Positions 47,156 to 55,947 of a stretch of DNA of 64,000 nt are shown here, piece by piece. The notes below the pieces were generated by a model, which worked only from the letters and a program-made list of their open reading frames with translations, searched no databases and was not told where the DNA came from. How positions within the stretch are numbered: position 1 is the first letter of the stretch; each line of letters begins with the position of its first letter. Source of the DNA: Caenibacillus caldisaponilyticus (GTDB lineage: Bacteria > Bacillota > Bacilli > Bacillales > Sporolactobacillaceae); contig NZ_BDDQ01000013.1 in assembly GCF_002003465.1 (NCBI RefSeq), forward strand, positions 62,001 through 126,000, in the 5' to 3' direction. The translations under genes and the position numbers were made by a program.

Positions 47156-47980
47156 TCATTCGGAGCCGGTGGCAATCGGATTGTCCGGATAGCTGATCCA
47201 ATCGCTCCAGCTGCCCGGATACAGCTTGATATTTTTCAATCCGGCGCGCTTCATCGCCAAGATGTTGGCGCAAGCCGTCACCCCTGAGCCGCAATAGACC
47301 GTGACCGGTTTGTGCATCAGCGGCCGGAAACGTTCCTTTAACTCTTCGGCGCTCCGCCATTTTCCATCGCGGAGATTGTCTTCCCAAAACCAGTTTTCCG
47401 CCCCAGGGATATGCCCGGCTTTCCGGTCAATCGTTTCCTTTTCGCCGCGATAGCGCTCCGGCGAACGCGCATCGACGAGCACTTCTTCGGGCGCCCGCGT
47501 CTTGACGCCGATCATGGGCACGACCCAATCGTGCTGAATATTGGGAATAAATTGGGTTCGGACAGGGATCGGTTTGTCATTTGAGACGGGCAATCCCTTC
47601 TTTACCCAGGCGGAGAAGCCTTCATCGAGAACGGCGACGTTGGGATGGCCGAGATAGCCCAACAGCCACCAAAAGCGCGCCGCCATCGCCCCGTTTTGAT
47701 CATCATAGGCGATGACCGTTTTCGTGTGATCGATCCCGCGTTCCCCGAGCTTTTCCGCAAACGTTTTCGGATCGGGAAGAGGATGGCGTCCCCCATGCTC
47801 GGTGACCGGGCCCGACATATCTTCTTCCAGATCGAAATAGACCGCGCCGGGAATGTGGAACCGCTCATACTCCCGCTTCCCTTCTTCGGGGTCGGCCATA
47901 TTAAACCGGCAGTCGACGACGACAATGTTCGGACTGCCCAGGCGTTGGGCAAGCCAATCTTGTCCGACAATCGGGTCCAT
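47156..47980 (-). CDS. Sulfurtransferase (two-domain rhodanese)
   Basis: A 274-residue protein of two rhodanese domains: an inactive N-terminal domain (VVVDCRFNMADPEEGKREYERFHIPGAVYFDLEEDMSG) and a C-terminal domain with the active-site Cys in VTVYCGSGVTACANILAMKRAG (about residue 234). CGSGVTA is typical of 3-mercaptopyruvate-type enzymes, so it moves sulfur from thiosulfate or 3-mercaptopyruvate to acceptors. ATG 47980 has AAAGGAGG six bases upstream; ATG 47986 directly abuts that site and is unlikely. Confidence 0.92.
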   Translation of the reverse strand: MDPIVGQDWLAQRLGSPNIVVVDCRFNMADPEEGKREYERFHIPGAVYFDLEEDMSGPVTEHGGRHPLPDPKTFAEKLGERGIDHTKTVIAYDDQNGAMAARFWWLLGYLGHPNVAVLDEGFSAWVKKGLPVSNDKPIPVRTQFIPNIQHDWVVPMIGVKTRAPEEVLVDARSPERYRGEKETIDRKAGHIPGAENWFWEDNLRDGKWRSAEELKERFRPLMHKPVTVYCGSGVTACANILAMKRAGLKNIKLYPGSWSDWISYPDNPIATGSE

Positions 47981-48032
47981 AAACATCCTCCTTTACAAAG
48001 CCTGCGTAAGGAAGTGTGCTTAACGGCCTATT

Positions 48033-48542
48033 TCACCTGTCTGCCTCTTGGTAAAGAAAACAATTCGGGTCATGCTTTACGGCGATCAGTCCGGCCGCCT
48101 GCAGAAAACTTTCGGCGACGGTCGGACCGACATGCGCGAACGTCCGGCTCAGGACGCGTTTCTTCTCATCCGGTTCAGCGGGCAGGGCTTTTAAATAATT
48201 ATAAAACGAACCATGATCGCGGATGGTTCCCAAGCAAATCCCGGCATTCTTGATCGTCGCTTCGATTTTGCGGCGGTTGCGGATGATGCCCGGATCATCA
48301 AGCAGCGCGGCCACTTCACGCGCCCCGAACGCCGCCACTTTTTCGATGTCAAAATCGGCAAACGCCGCCTTGAACGCGGGGCGTTTATGCAGAACCGTCC
48401 GCCAGCTCAAACCGGATTGGAAGATTTCGAGCGTTAAATATTCGAACAACAATCGATCATCGGTGGTCGGCTGCCCCCATTCCTCGTCATGATAGGCGAT
48501 CAAAAGCGGGTCGTCGCCGCACCACCGACAGCGCGTCACCAT
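48033..48542 (-). CDS. tag: DNA-3-methyladenine glycosylase I
   Basis: A 169-residue enzyme removing 3-methyladenine from alkylated DNA. The zinc site ligands of Tag are visible: Cys in MVTRCRWCGDD, His in YHDEEWGQPTTDDRLLFEYL, and the C-terminal His and Cys in VKHDPNCFLYQE. The Tag motif LEIFQSGLSWRTVLHKRPAFKAAFADFD and the DPGIIRNRRKIEATIKNA block are present. ATG 48542 follows GAAGGGGG. Confidence 0.93.
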   Translation of the reverse strand: MVTRCRWCGDDPLLIAYHDEEWGQPTTDDRLLFEYLTLEIFQSGLSWRTVLHKRPAFKAAFADFDIEKVAAFGAREVAALLDDPGIIRNRRKIEATIKNAGICLGTIRDHGSFYNYLKALPAEPDEKKRVLSRTFAHVGPTVAESFLQAAGLIAVKHDPNCFLYQEADR

Positions 48543-48581
48543 CCCGAATGCCCCCTTCCCACTCACGCTCCTACTACATTA

Positions 48582-49388
48582 TTATACTTTTTCTTGTCTG
48601 ACGCGCACGTCCGTCATCGTCCAGATGCCGATATTTTCATAGCCGAGCCGCCGATAAATCTTGCCGGCTTCGGGATTGTCGTAAAACAGGCACGGGATTT
48701 TGCCTTCTTGTAAAAGATCGCGGGTAAGCTTGGTCAAACAGCGCGTGGCATACCCTTTGCTCTTATAGGCCGGGTGCGTGCACACGGCGACGACCATGGC
48801 CGCGGAGGCTGTTTCGGCCGTCGTCGATGCCGAAGAAACGATCCGCTCCCCGTCGGCTATGTAATACGATCGGGCGATGCCTTTTTCCATGCTGCGCTTC
48901 ATGCTTTCCGGCCGCCGCGCCGATCCAGAAAATTCCGGAATGTGATTGTATAAATCAATGAGTTTGGCGACCTCGCCCGTTCCGGCGCGCCGGACGCAAG
49001 AGACGTCCAGCGTCGGATCGAGGCCGCCGTCGCTCGCGCATTGGGCATAGAAAAGGCGCCGCGGTGTTTGCGCGGTATTTATACGGCGAAGGAGCGGTTC
49101 GGTGACGGCTTCGAGGCCCGACACCGTGTCCACGCCCCACTTGTCGATCAAACGGACGAAGGCTTCCACATCATAGTCGCCTTCGGCGTACGGGATGGCA
49201 TTTTTTTCATAGCGAAGCAAGACGGCGCGCAGGCGGCCGTCTTCTCCGAAATCGCCCCATATTTCTTGAAAGTCTTGATCAAAGCCGAACGCTTCAATAT
49301 CCCCGATGATGAACAAATTTTCAGCCGGTTTGGCGCCGACGAAATCCAAGCACAACTCGCGATCGGCCTCGGTCAATTTTCGGATCAA
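48582..49388 (-). CDS. GNAT family N-acetyltransferase with long N-terminal domain
   Basis: A 268-residue protein. The C-terminal half is a GNAT domain (VVAVCTHPAYKSKGYATRCLTKLTRDLLQEGKIPCLFYDNPEAGKIYRRLGYENIG). The N-terminal half (MIRKLTEADRELCLDFVGAKPAENLFIIGDIEAFGF) is typical of a group of Bacillus proteins with a degenerate first GNAT unit. The acetyl-CoA loop KSKGYATRCL is intact. The substrate is unknown. TTG start at 49388 after GGAGAGGT. Confidence 0.85.
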   Translation of the reverse strand: MIRKLTEADRELCLDFVGAKPAENLFIIGDIEAFGFDQDFQEIWGDFGEDGRLRAVLLRYEKNAIPYAEGDYDVEAFVRLIDKWGVDTVSGLEAVTEPLLRRINTAQTPRRLFYAQCASDGGLDPTLDVSCVRRAGTGEVAKLIDLYNHIPEFSGSARRPESMKRSMEKGIARSYYIADGERIVSSASTTAETASAAMVVAVCTHPAYKSKGYATRCLTKLTRDLLQEGKIPCLFYDNPEAGKIYRRLGYENIGIWTMTDVRVRQEKV

Positions 49389-49488
49389 TGTGGACCTCTC
49401 CCCTCATCATGGCATATATATGTCCATAATCTTACCGAAGCGCCGTGAGGAGAGCAACAAAAATTTTCCTTTCCGTCCCACTATTCCC

Positions 49489-49938
49489 TCAATTGTAGGC
49501 GAGATAAGCGTTGAACATCCAGCCGTGTTTCTCGAACCTTTTCAACAACCCCGTCAACAGGTCGGCGGTCCCCTCATCTTTCGCTTCCTCGCACAACGGC
49601 AATCCGAGCGTTTTAATCTCCCTCACCATTTGCAGGTAATCTTTCTGCAAGCAAGACATGATTTCGGTTTCTTTATCGTCCGCTTCCGCTTCTTTTAAAG
49701 TCGTCTCCTCGAGAAATTTTTGCATCGTCGCCAACGGTTTCCCGCCGATCGCGAGAATTCTTTCCGCCAGCTCATCGATGTCATCGGCCATCTCGTTGTA
49801 CAACGTTTCGAACAGCTTATGCAACGTAAAAAAATGGCGGCCTTGGACAAACCAGTGATAACGGTGCAGTTTGACATACATGACATGGAAGTTCGACAAT
49901 TCACGGTTTAAAAACTGAATGAGCTTTTGTTCAGGCAT
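49489..49938 (-). CDS. dps: Dps-family ferritin-like DNA protection protein
   Basis: A 149-residue four-helix ferritin-like protein. The iron site pattern HRYHWFVQGRHFFTLHKLFETLYNEMADDIDELAERILAIGGKPL matches the Dps ferroxidase region shared by neighbouring subunits. Dps oxidises Fe2+ with hydrogen peroxide and shields DNA. I chose ATG 49938 (MPEQKLIQFLNREL) because AAGGAGG lies six bases before; the ATG at 49944 abuts that site. The gene is monocistronic. Confidence 0.92.
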   Translation of the reverse strand: MPEQKLIQFLNRELSNFHVMYVKLHRYHWFVQGRHFFTLHKLFETLYNEMADDIDELAERILAIGGKPLATMQKFLEETTLKEAEADDKETEIMSCLQKDYLQMVREIKTLGLPLCEEAKDEGTADLLTGLLKRFEKHGWMFNAYLAYN

Positions 49939-50174
49939 GTTCATCCTCCTTACGTTTTCTATTGTGAACACCCGGCGCCTTTCTATTCCGTTTCGGAATG
50001 GCGACGCTTTGCAACAAGAAACAGCGCTGCGAAGTCGTGGCGGCGCACCGCTCTCCGGATTTACCCCAACTTCGGCGCATCCGCGGACCTCTCCGACTCG
50101 ATGTCCTGTTTCTTAAGTCGCATCAAGAGACAAAGCGGCCGCGCTCCACAGGCTTTCTTTCCGGCGGCGCCGCT

Positions 50175-51590
50175 TTATGAAAAGACGGAAACGAGCACAT
50201 AGCCGGCCGTCGCCGCGGCGGCGGCGATCAACCCGGATTTCATCTTAAAGCGCGCGTAAGGAACCGCCTCCAAATCGAGGACGCCGGCCATCGTATTCGT
50301 ATCGTCGCTGAGCGGCGACGTAAACGTGCCGAACGCGCCGCTGGCGAACACCGCCCCGACGACGACGGGCAAGCTCGCGCCGGAACTATGGGCGAGGGCG
50401 ATGCCGAGCGGCATAAGAATGCCCCATGTCCCCCATGACGAACCGATCACATAGGAAATGAGCGCGCCGATCAGAAAGAGCGCAGGCGGGATGACCGATG
50501 TCGGAATCCAATCGACGTGGCGGGTGACAAATTCGGCAAAACCAAGTTTGTCGGCGACGAGCGACAGCCCCCAGACGACGCTGAGCAAAATGACGACGTT
50601 CATCAAATTGTTGCCGCCGCTGATGAATTCGGCAAGCAAATCATTCAAAGAAAACCTTTGGCATAAATAAAAAACGAATGCGGCGAGGGTCGCGATGATA
50701 AGGGCGACGAGCATCGCGTTTAAGACGTCGGCTTCGATGAACGCTTTCCACCCATGATAACCGTGCTTCACCCCGCTCCAATACGTGAGCCCGATCGTCA
50801 GAACGATGTCCAAGACGAGCGGCGCGATGAGATTGACGGGCTTCGCCGGCAGTTCCTTGGCAACGACGGGATGGCAATCTTCCCAACCCTTGGCTTCGGC
50901 TTGCTTGGCATTTTCGGGAATTTTCGTCCGTTTCACCGCCTCTTTGCCGCGATGGAAAAAGCTCAAGTAAAAGCCGAGCAAAATGATCGCCAATGAAAAG
51001 AAGTTAAACGGGATGCTGCGGATAAACAGCTCATAAGGATCGCCTTGAATCTGTTCGTTTTTCAACGAGACGTCGATGATCGACGTCATGTAACCGACGA
51101 ATGCGGTGGAGACGGGAATGAGGGCGATGAGCGCCGTCCCCGTCGTTTCGATGACGTAACCGAGCTCTTTGGCCGACATGTTCACTTTGTGAAGGAGCGC
51201 CCGCATGATGGGACCGACGGTAACGATCCGGAACGTCGGCGAGCTGAACGTGCCGAGGGTCGACGCCCAGATGAGCAAGAGCGCCTCCCGCTTGGTTTGG
51301 ACGTGTTCCGCGGACCATTTCACAAACCCTTTAATCCCGCCCGTGTGTTTCATGATGCCGACGAGACCGGTAAAAATGTAGAGAAATAAAATGATTTCGA
51401 TGTTGCTTTTATCAACGAGCGCTTGAACGACAAAACCGACCGCCGCCTGGATCCCGCCGATGACTTCCGGCCGGTAAAGGTAGGAACCGACGATCAACCC
51501 GAGGATCAAAGCCGCCAAAACCTTTTTTGTATAGATCGCCACCGGTATGACGACGAGAAACGGAAGAACGGAAAGCCAGCTTCCGTGCAC
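50175..51590 (-). CDS. NhaC-type Na+/H+ antiporter family protein
   Basis: A 471-residue membrane protein with about 11 hydrophobic helices and the family motif YVIGSSWGTWGILMPLGIALAH followed by GAFGTFTSPLSDDTNTMAG. The region FRIVTVGPIMRALLHKVNMSAKELGYVIETTGTALIALIPVSTAFVGY is also typical. Members exchange Na+ for H+ or swap malate and lactate; the ions cannot be read here. The start is GTG 51590, with GGGAGGAGAT upstream; the longer frame to 51722 has no site. Single gene. Confidence 0.88.
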   Translation of the reverse strand: MHGSWLSVLPFLVVIPVAIYTKKVLAALILGLIVGSYLYRPEVIGGIQAAVGFVVQALVDKSNIEIILFLYIFTGLVGIMKHTGGIKGFVKWSAEHVQTKREALLLIWASTLGTFSSPTFRIVTVGPIMRALLHKVNMSAKELGYVIETTGTALIALIPVSTAFVGYMTSIIDVSLKNEQIQGDPYELFIRSIPFNFFSLAIILLGFYLSFFHRGKEAVKRTKIPENAKQAEAKGWEDCHPVVAKELPAKPVNLIAPLVLDIVLTIGLTYWSGVKHGYHGWKAFIEADVLNAMLVALIIATLAAFVFYLCQRFSLNDLLAEFISGGNNLMNVVILLSVVWGLSLVADKLGFAEFVTRHVDWIPTSVIPPALFLIGALISYVIGSSWGTWGILMPLGIALAHSSGASLPVVVGAVFASGAFGTFTSPLSDDTNTMAGVLDLEAVPYARFKMKSGLIAAAAATAGYVLVSVFS

Positions 51591-52109
51591 AACATCTCCT
51601 CCCTGCCGACGCGTTGAAGGCCAACGGATAGTCACGTCATAGTCTGCGACAAACGGGGAAAAATATGCCGGCCTAGGTAACGATCTTATGAGGCTCTTCA
51701 AGTTCCGCAAGAAAAGGGGCACCGCATCTCCGCCGTGTTCACGCCGTCAGTGCGAGCGCCTCTTAACCTCCAAAACCGTTGTAATCGGATTTCTTGAGGC
51801 AGGACTGAACGATTTCATTGAAAGTGTGGCTTGACGTTGGGAATCAAAAAACGGCGGGTTTCAACCCGCCGCGCTTAAAAGGATGCGCTTCGGCCCATTT
51901 GCCGAAAACGCGTTGTTCATTTGTGGTTTGTCCGCGTCCTGCTCATCACGGGAGAGGCCCGATCTCTTCCAAAAAGAATTCGAGGTTTATCTTCCAGCCT
52001 TTGTTCCGCGTATGGGGCGTTTTACGTGGCCGACGTCCAAACGGCGCGCCCCCTTTGCTTTCACTGCGGCGTCATGCCGCAACCCATCGGTTTTGTGCAT
52101 TTCTGACGA
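51591..52109. other. Intergenic region downstream of the TVP38-family gene
   Basis: About 520 bases without a supported gene: open frames are short, Arg- and Pro-rich and lack ribosome sites. It holds a terminator at 51846-51871. Confidence 0.4.
51846..51871 (-). terminator. Rho-independent terminator (minus strand)
   Basis: A perfect 7-9 bp stem CGGCGGG/CCCGCCG with a short loop and six U residues on the minus strand. It is 240 bases after the TVP38-family stop and faces away from the NhaC gene. Confidence 0.85.
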
Positions 52110-52760
52110 TCATTCGCCTGCCCGCTTCTTGTCGGCATCGGGGCGGGAAGTTCTGTGCATGCGCTTTTCGATCCATTTCCCGATCAGCCAAAACAGGGCA
52201 ATGGCGACGAGCAACGGAATGATGCGCGTCGGATCGGTGATGATATTCTGCCAGTCGGTTCCGATGAAGGTCACAATGCCGATCATGACCATTTTGCCGA
52301 GCAACACCGCCAGCAAGAAAGACCGGGTGTTGATATTCGATAATCCGGCCACGACGTTGATAAGTGAGGACGGCGTAAACGGAATGGCGAGAACGAAGAA
52401 TACGACCGCAAAGCCGTGCTGGTCGACCCATTCGAGCGTCGATTGCACTTTCCGGTTCCGATGCAATAGGTTTTGCAAGCGATGGCGGGCGATCCAACGA
52501 ACAAAAAGGTAAACGATCAAGGAGCCGATACACGTCCCCACCCAGGAAAAGAGAAACCCGAGAAAAAACCCGTATGCGGCGGCGTTGGCCAACACGAAAA
52601 CGATCAGCGGAAGAAAAGGGAAAAACGCCTCAAGCATGGGCAAAAGGATCCCGAGCAAAGGACCCAGCTCCCGGTAACCGCTCAACAGATTTTCTATGTT
52701 TTTAAATGTCACGTAATGGTGGATTTCTTGTTGAAAATGATGAATAAAATCCATGCGCAA
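52110..52760 (-). CDS. TVP38/TMEM64 (DedA-like) membrane protein
   Basis: A 216-residue protein with about five hydrophobic segments. The family motif is FFVLAIPFTPSSLINVVAGLSNINTRSFLLAVLLGKM, and the N-terminal LPLIVFVLANAAAYGFFLGFLFSWVGTCIGSLIVYLFVRWIA region matches VTT proteins. These are suspected membrane transporters or lipid-handling proteins. TTG 52760 fits the AAAGGAG site better (six bases) than ATG 52754 (12 bases). An extended -10 promoter lies at 52805-52813. Confidence 0.85.
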   Translation of the reverse strand: MRMDFIHHFQQEIHHYVTFKNIENLLSGYRELGPLLGILLPMLEAFFPFLPLIVFVLANAAAYGFFLGFLFSWVGTCIGSLIVYLFVRWIARHRLQNLLHRNRKVQSTLEWVDQHGFAVVFFVLAIPFTPSSLINVVAGLSNINTRSFLLAVLLGKMVMIGIVTFIGTDWQNIITDPTRIIPLLVAIALFWLIGKWIEKRMHRTSRPDADKKRAGE

Positions 52761-52804
52761 CAAAGGCTCCTTTAAACGGTCCAATTGAATACAATAGCTT
52801 CTCT

Positions 52805-52813
52805 ATTATACCA
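52805..52813 (-). promoter_or_regulatory. Extended -10 promoter for the TVP38-family gene
   Basis: TGGTATAAT on the minus strand, a TGN-extended perfect -10, about 45 bases ahead of the start. No strong -35 element. Confidence 0.6.
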
Positions 52814-52910
52814 TGTCCAGCGAAAATTTGGACAAAAAGAAGACATAATCGTCCGAAGAAGCGGACCGTTTCGTGGTCATGGGCTGCTTAAAATCATTAT
52901 ATGATGAAGG

Positions 52911-52945
52911 AAAGCCGCTGATCGTTCGGACGCGCGGCTTTTTTC
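52911..52945 (+). terminator. Orphan terminator on the plus strand
   Basis: AAAGCCGC pairs with GCGGCTTT around a 15-base loop and T residues follow. No plus-strand gene precedes it, since the upstream gene is on the minus strand. A short non-coding transcript or stop for read-through is possible. Confidence 0.6.
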
Positions 52946-53015
52946 CGAGACGCTCGGGCCATCGCCCTGGTACAATGGACATGGGCGATAACCGTTCAAG
53001 GGAGGAGAAAAGACA

Positions 53016-53474
53016 ATGACGGCCTACCATTTTTCCGTGGATGGCGAGTGGAAAGGCGGGCGCGACGGCATCGGCAGCGTGCAGTCAAAAGGGTTTCGCA
53101 CGACGGTCTCCATTGATCGCTCGATGAACGGCCGTGGAGAAGGCACCAATCCCGATGAATTATTGATCAGCGCCACCCAAGCCTGTTACATGATGACGCT
53201 CGGCATCGCCTTAAAATCCCGCGGGCTCGACTTTGAAACTATCCAGGTGCATTCCGAAGGCGTCGTGAGCGATGAAAACGGCCTGCATTTTGAAAGCATT
53301 ACCCATTACCCCACGATTACCGTGGCGCCCGACACAACGGAAGAGAGAATCGCCGAAATCATGGAGGCGGCTTACCGCGCCGAAGAACGTTGCATGATCG
53401 GAAACGCCTTGCGCGGAAACGTGAAATTGTCCGTCCAGCCGACCGTTAAAAAAAGCGAACGCGCCGCGGGTTGA
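53016..53474 (+). CDS. OsmC/Ohr family peroxiredoxin-like protein
   Basis: A 152-residue OsmC-type hydroperoxide reductase. The redox pair appears as the Cys in ISATQACYMMTLGIALKSRG (about residue 56) and the Cys in RAEERCMIGNALRG (about residue 127), at the usual spacing. The start is DGEWKGGRDGIGSV. It reduces organic peroxides with two cysteines; the true reductant is not known here. ATG 53016 with GGGAGGAG upstream and a TACAAT extended -10 just before. Single gene. Confidence 0.9.
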   Translation: MTAYHFSVDGEWKGGRDGIGSVQSKGFRTTVSIDRSMNGRGEGTNPDELLISATQACYMMTLGIALKSRGLDFETIQVHSEGVVSDENGLHFESITHYPTITVAPDTTEERIAEIMEAAYRAEERCMIGNALRGNVKLSVQPTVKKSERAAG

Positions 53475-53496
53475 TTCCGCATGGCGGCGCGTTCGC
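53448..53496 (-). terminator. Rho-independent terminator of the DUF948-like gene, overlapping the end of osmC
   Basis: A perfect 13 bp stem GCGAACGCGCCGC/GCGGCGCGTTCGC and then seven U residues on the minus strand. The left arm lies in the last codons of the OsmC gene. The hairpin has no T run on the plus strand. Confidence 0.8.
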
Positions 53497-53682
53497 CTTC
53501 CTCGCATGTTTTTGGGAGGCCCATCATACCATTCGGCCGACGGTTCTGCGGCCGGATGTCGTGCTGTTGTAAATGGTGACGCAATCGTTAAAGAGGCCAT
53601 GTTCCCGGCGGCGGACTCCGTTGCTCAAGAAATCCGCGCCGGAGACAACTTCAGCGGCGCCAAATATCGCCAACCCGGGCCG

Positions 53683-54012
53683 CTAGATCTTCGTTTGATT
53701 CATGCGCTCTCGGATGGCGGTAACGAAGGCGCCTTTTGTTTTCTCTATCGTCATGGTCAGCGCTCCGGCTTCGTCCATGATCCGGCGAACCGCAGCGCTT
53801 TTTTTCTTGGCGTCTTCCGCGAGAACGGACACATGCCCGCGAAGGCGCCCCCCTTGTTTGGCGACCGCTTCCCCGTTTTCCCTCAGGATTTCCGCCGATT
53901 TGGCCAAGTGCACAAATGACCGCTTCAGCGCCCGGAGTTCGCGAACGCCCCGAATCACGAACCATCCGATCATAACGACGACCAACGCCAGGCTGATCCA
54001 GACGATAATCAT
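53683..54012 (-). CDS. Small membrane-anchored coiled-coil protein (DUF948-like)
   Basis: A 109-residue protein: an N-terminal membrane helix (MIIVWISLALVVVMIGWFVI) followed by an amphipathic coiled coil (LRALKRSFVHLAKSAEILRENGEAVAKQGGRLRGHVSVLAED). The pattern resembles B. subtilis YtxG/YoxC type DUF948 proteins linked to general stress. ATG 54012 has AGGAG nine bases ahead; ATG 54021 directly abuts that site. It lies downstream of the permease gene on the same strand. No enzymatic motif. Confidence 0.7.
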   Translation of the reverse strand: MIIVWISLALVVVMIGWFVIRGVRELRALKRSFVHLAKSAEILRENGEAVAKQGGRLRGHVSVLAEDAKKKSAAVRRIMDEAGALTMTIEKTKGAFVTAIRERMNQTKI

Positions 54013-54238
54013 GCGTTCCATCTCCTTTCCAAGCGGCGGCTCATTCCAAGAGCAACAAAGCGAACCGCTTTCTTGCCGATTCATGTCCTTTTAGCCTCAT
54101 CTTGATCACCGGCGGCACACGTCCAGCCGGCGGCGATTCGGCTTTCTTGCCTCCCGGAAGGAAGGATGCCGAGATTTCTCCGGCGAACCGTCCTCAAGTT
54201 CCCCGGACTATCCGTTATCTAGAGTGCCCCTGCGGCCG

Positions 54239-55531
54239 TCAATTAATCGAAGTTGTTTCGGTCCGCCGCTCTTTGCGCCTAAAAATGAGATCGAGAACGA
54301 TCGCGGCAAGCACGCCGACGACGAGCCCGTTGTGCAAAATGGATTGGAGAACGCCCGGCAAAGCCTCAAGCGCCGACGCGGGCAGGAGCAAAACCCCCGA
54401 ACCGATCATGATGGACAAGCTGATGACGGTCACCTTTTTCTCGTGGTGCAGTTCCTCTTTGACGGTTTGTAAACCGAGCCCGAGAATGCCGGCCATCGAA
54501 ACGAACAGCGTCGCATAGCCGACCGGCGCGGGCAAAGCGCTGAGCCATCCCGTCACCGGCGGAAAGAAACTCATGGCGAGAGTCATGGCCGAGCCGATTA
54601 AAAACGGGAGCCGCTCGGTGATTCGCGTCGTCAAGATGAAACCGGCCGAACCGGATATCGGCACGCCGCCGACAGTTGGAAACACGCCGGCGGCCATTTG
54701 ATTGATGCCCATGATCAAACTCGTCCGCCGCCAATGAACCGCTTTTTCAGACCGTACGGCGCGCCTGACCGCCTCAACGCTCGCGATCATGTTCGTCATG
54801 AGCAGCAGCGCCGTCAACAGCGACGTGACAAAAATGCCGGCATCAAACGACGGCGGCCCCCACGCGAACCATTCCGGCATGGAAAGCGTGCGCCCGCCTC
54901 CCGACGGCACCTCCGTGCCCAAACCTAGGGCGCGGAACAACAACCAACCGATCACCAGGCTGATGAGCACGGAATAATTCTTCAAAAAGCGAACGCCCGC
55001 TTGCGATAAAACAACGGAAAGGACGAGCGTGGCCAACGCCGCGCCCGCCGTCTTCGCGTCCACTTTTCCCCCGTCCGCCCCCAAAATTCCAGAGACAAAC
55101 GGTCCGCTAAGCTGGATGACGAGCAAGATGAGATACGTGCCGGTCACCGCCGGCGTGAAGCCTTTTTCTACATAACGGATGAGATTCAAAGCGGACAGCG
55201 CGATAAAGAGGAGACCCGATGCGATCAGCCCAAGCTCCAAACTTTGCAGCACCGCATGCGCCGATGCCCCGCCGCCATGATGGGCCATGCCGGCATAAGC
55301 GAGAAACACTCCCCACCACAAGCCGGCGGGGCCTTCCGTCAGCGGCAGACGATGGCCAAAAAGGCCTTGCAAAAGCGAAGTCAGGCCGACGATGAAAAAC
55401 GTCCGTTGCAGCAATTCGGCGGTTTCGTCGGACGAAAAGCCGAAAGCGCTCGCGACCGAAATCGGAGCGACGATCGTTCCGGCCAATATAAACACAAACC
55501 ATTGAAGCGATGACAGCACCCGTTTCCCCAT
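54239..55531 (-). CDS. NCS2 family purine/pyrimidine permease
   Basis: A 430-residue nucleobase transporter with about 12-14 hydrophobic helices. It shows the motif TEGPAGLWWGVFLAYAGM, the NCS2 signature MTNMIASVEAVRRAVRSEKAV with GINQMAAGVFPTVGGVPISGSAGFILTTRITERLPF, and a C-terminal basic tail. It likely takes up xanthine, uric acid or uracil with H+; B. subtilis YwdJ looks closest, from memory. The ATG at 55531 follows AGGAGAAG. No riboswitch was seen upstream. Confidence 0.88.
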   Translation of the reverse strand: MGKRVLSSLQWFVFILAGTIVAPISVASAFGFSSDETAELLQRTFFIVGLTSLLQGLFGHRLPLTEGPAGLWWGVFLAYAGMAHHGGGASAHAVLQSLELGLIASGLLFIALSALNLIRYVEKGFTPAVTGTYLILLVIQLSGPFVSGILGADGGKVDAKTAGAALATLVLSVVLSQAGVRFLKNYSVLISLVIGWLLFRALGLGTEVPSGGGRTLSMPEWFAWGPPSFDAGIFVTSLLTALLLMTNMIASVEAVRRAVRSEKAVHWRRTSLIMGINQMAAGVFPTVGGVPISGSAGFILTTRITERLPFLIGSAMTLAMSFFPPVTGWLSALPAPVGYATLFVSMAGILGLGLQTVKEELHHEKKVTVISLSIMIGSGVLLLPASALEALPGVLQSILHNGLVVGVLAAIVLDLIFRRKERRTETTSIN

Positions 55532-55947
55532 GTTCCATCTTCTCCTATGTATATCCGTGTGAACGCCAACTGGCCTATGCGTCCAGATGATCCTTTTCAT
55601 CCGTCGCGAAGCCTATGTTTTGCGGGTTTGGCGGACAAGACTCTCCCGTCTCAGCAAGACCGGGCAAAAACAATTTCACGAATAAGTGTAACAGAAACGA
55701 CCGTGCAGCACATCCTTCAAAACACGCACAGCGAAAAGCGACGCGCGCTTCATCCCGTCCTAAAGATTTTCCTCGGCAAAAAAATTTACGCCTCGACGCC
55801 GTTCACGCCTCCTGGCATGTTCAGACAGATCAAAACAGAGCCTCCGCTTACTCCCGTCAAAAAACCGGGGACAAACGGAGGCCGGGTGCATGAGCACGCC
55901 TGTTCCATCTTGTCATGCACCGAATCGCTCTTTCGTTTTCCGAAGGA
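55532..55947. other. Intergenic region between permease and small Gly/Tyr/Pro-rich gene
   Basis: About 400 bases. A GC stem with six U residues near 55850-55880 on the minus strand may end the small gene upstream, but its stem is weak. No gene, purine-riboswitch fold or PyrR loop was recognised. Confidence 0.35.

Noticed and set aside
51818-52222. Plus-strand open frames in the gap after the TVP38 gene
   Set aside because: Short, Arg/Pro-rich, without ribosome sites and crossing the minus-strand terminator.
52806-53030. 74-codon minus-strand open frame upstream of OsmC
   Set aside because: No ribosome site, no family, and it covers the promoter and terminator elements of its neighbours.
55615-55893. 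Possible purine riboswitch or PyrR attenuator upstream of the NCS2 permease
   Set aside because: No conserved purine-riboswitch bases or PyrR loop were found on the minus strand.
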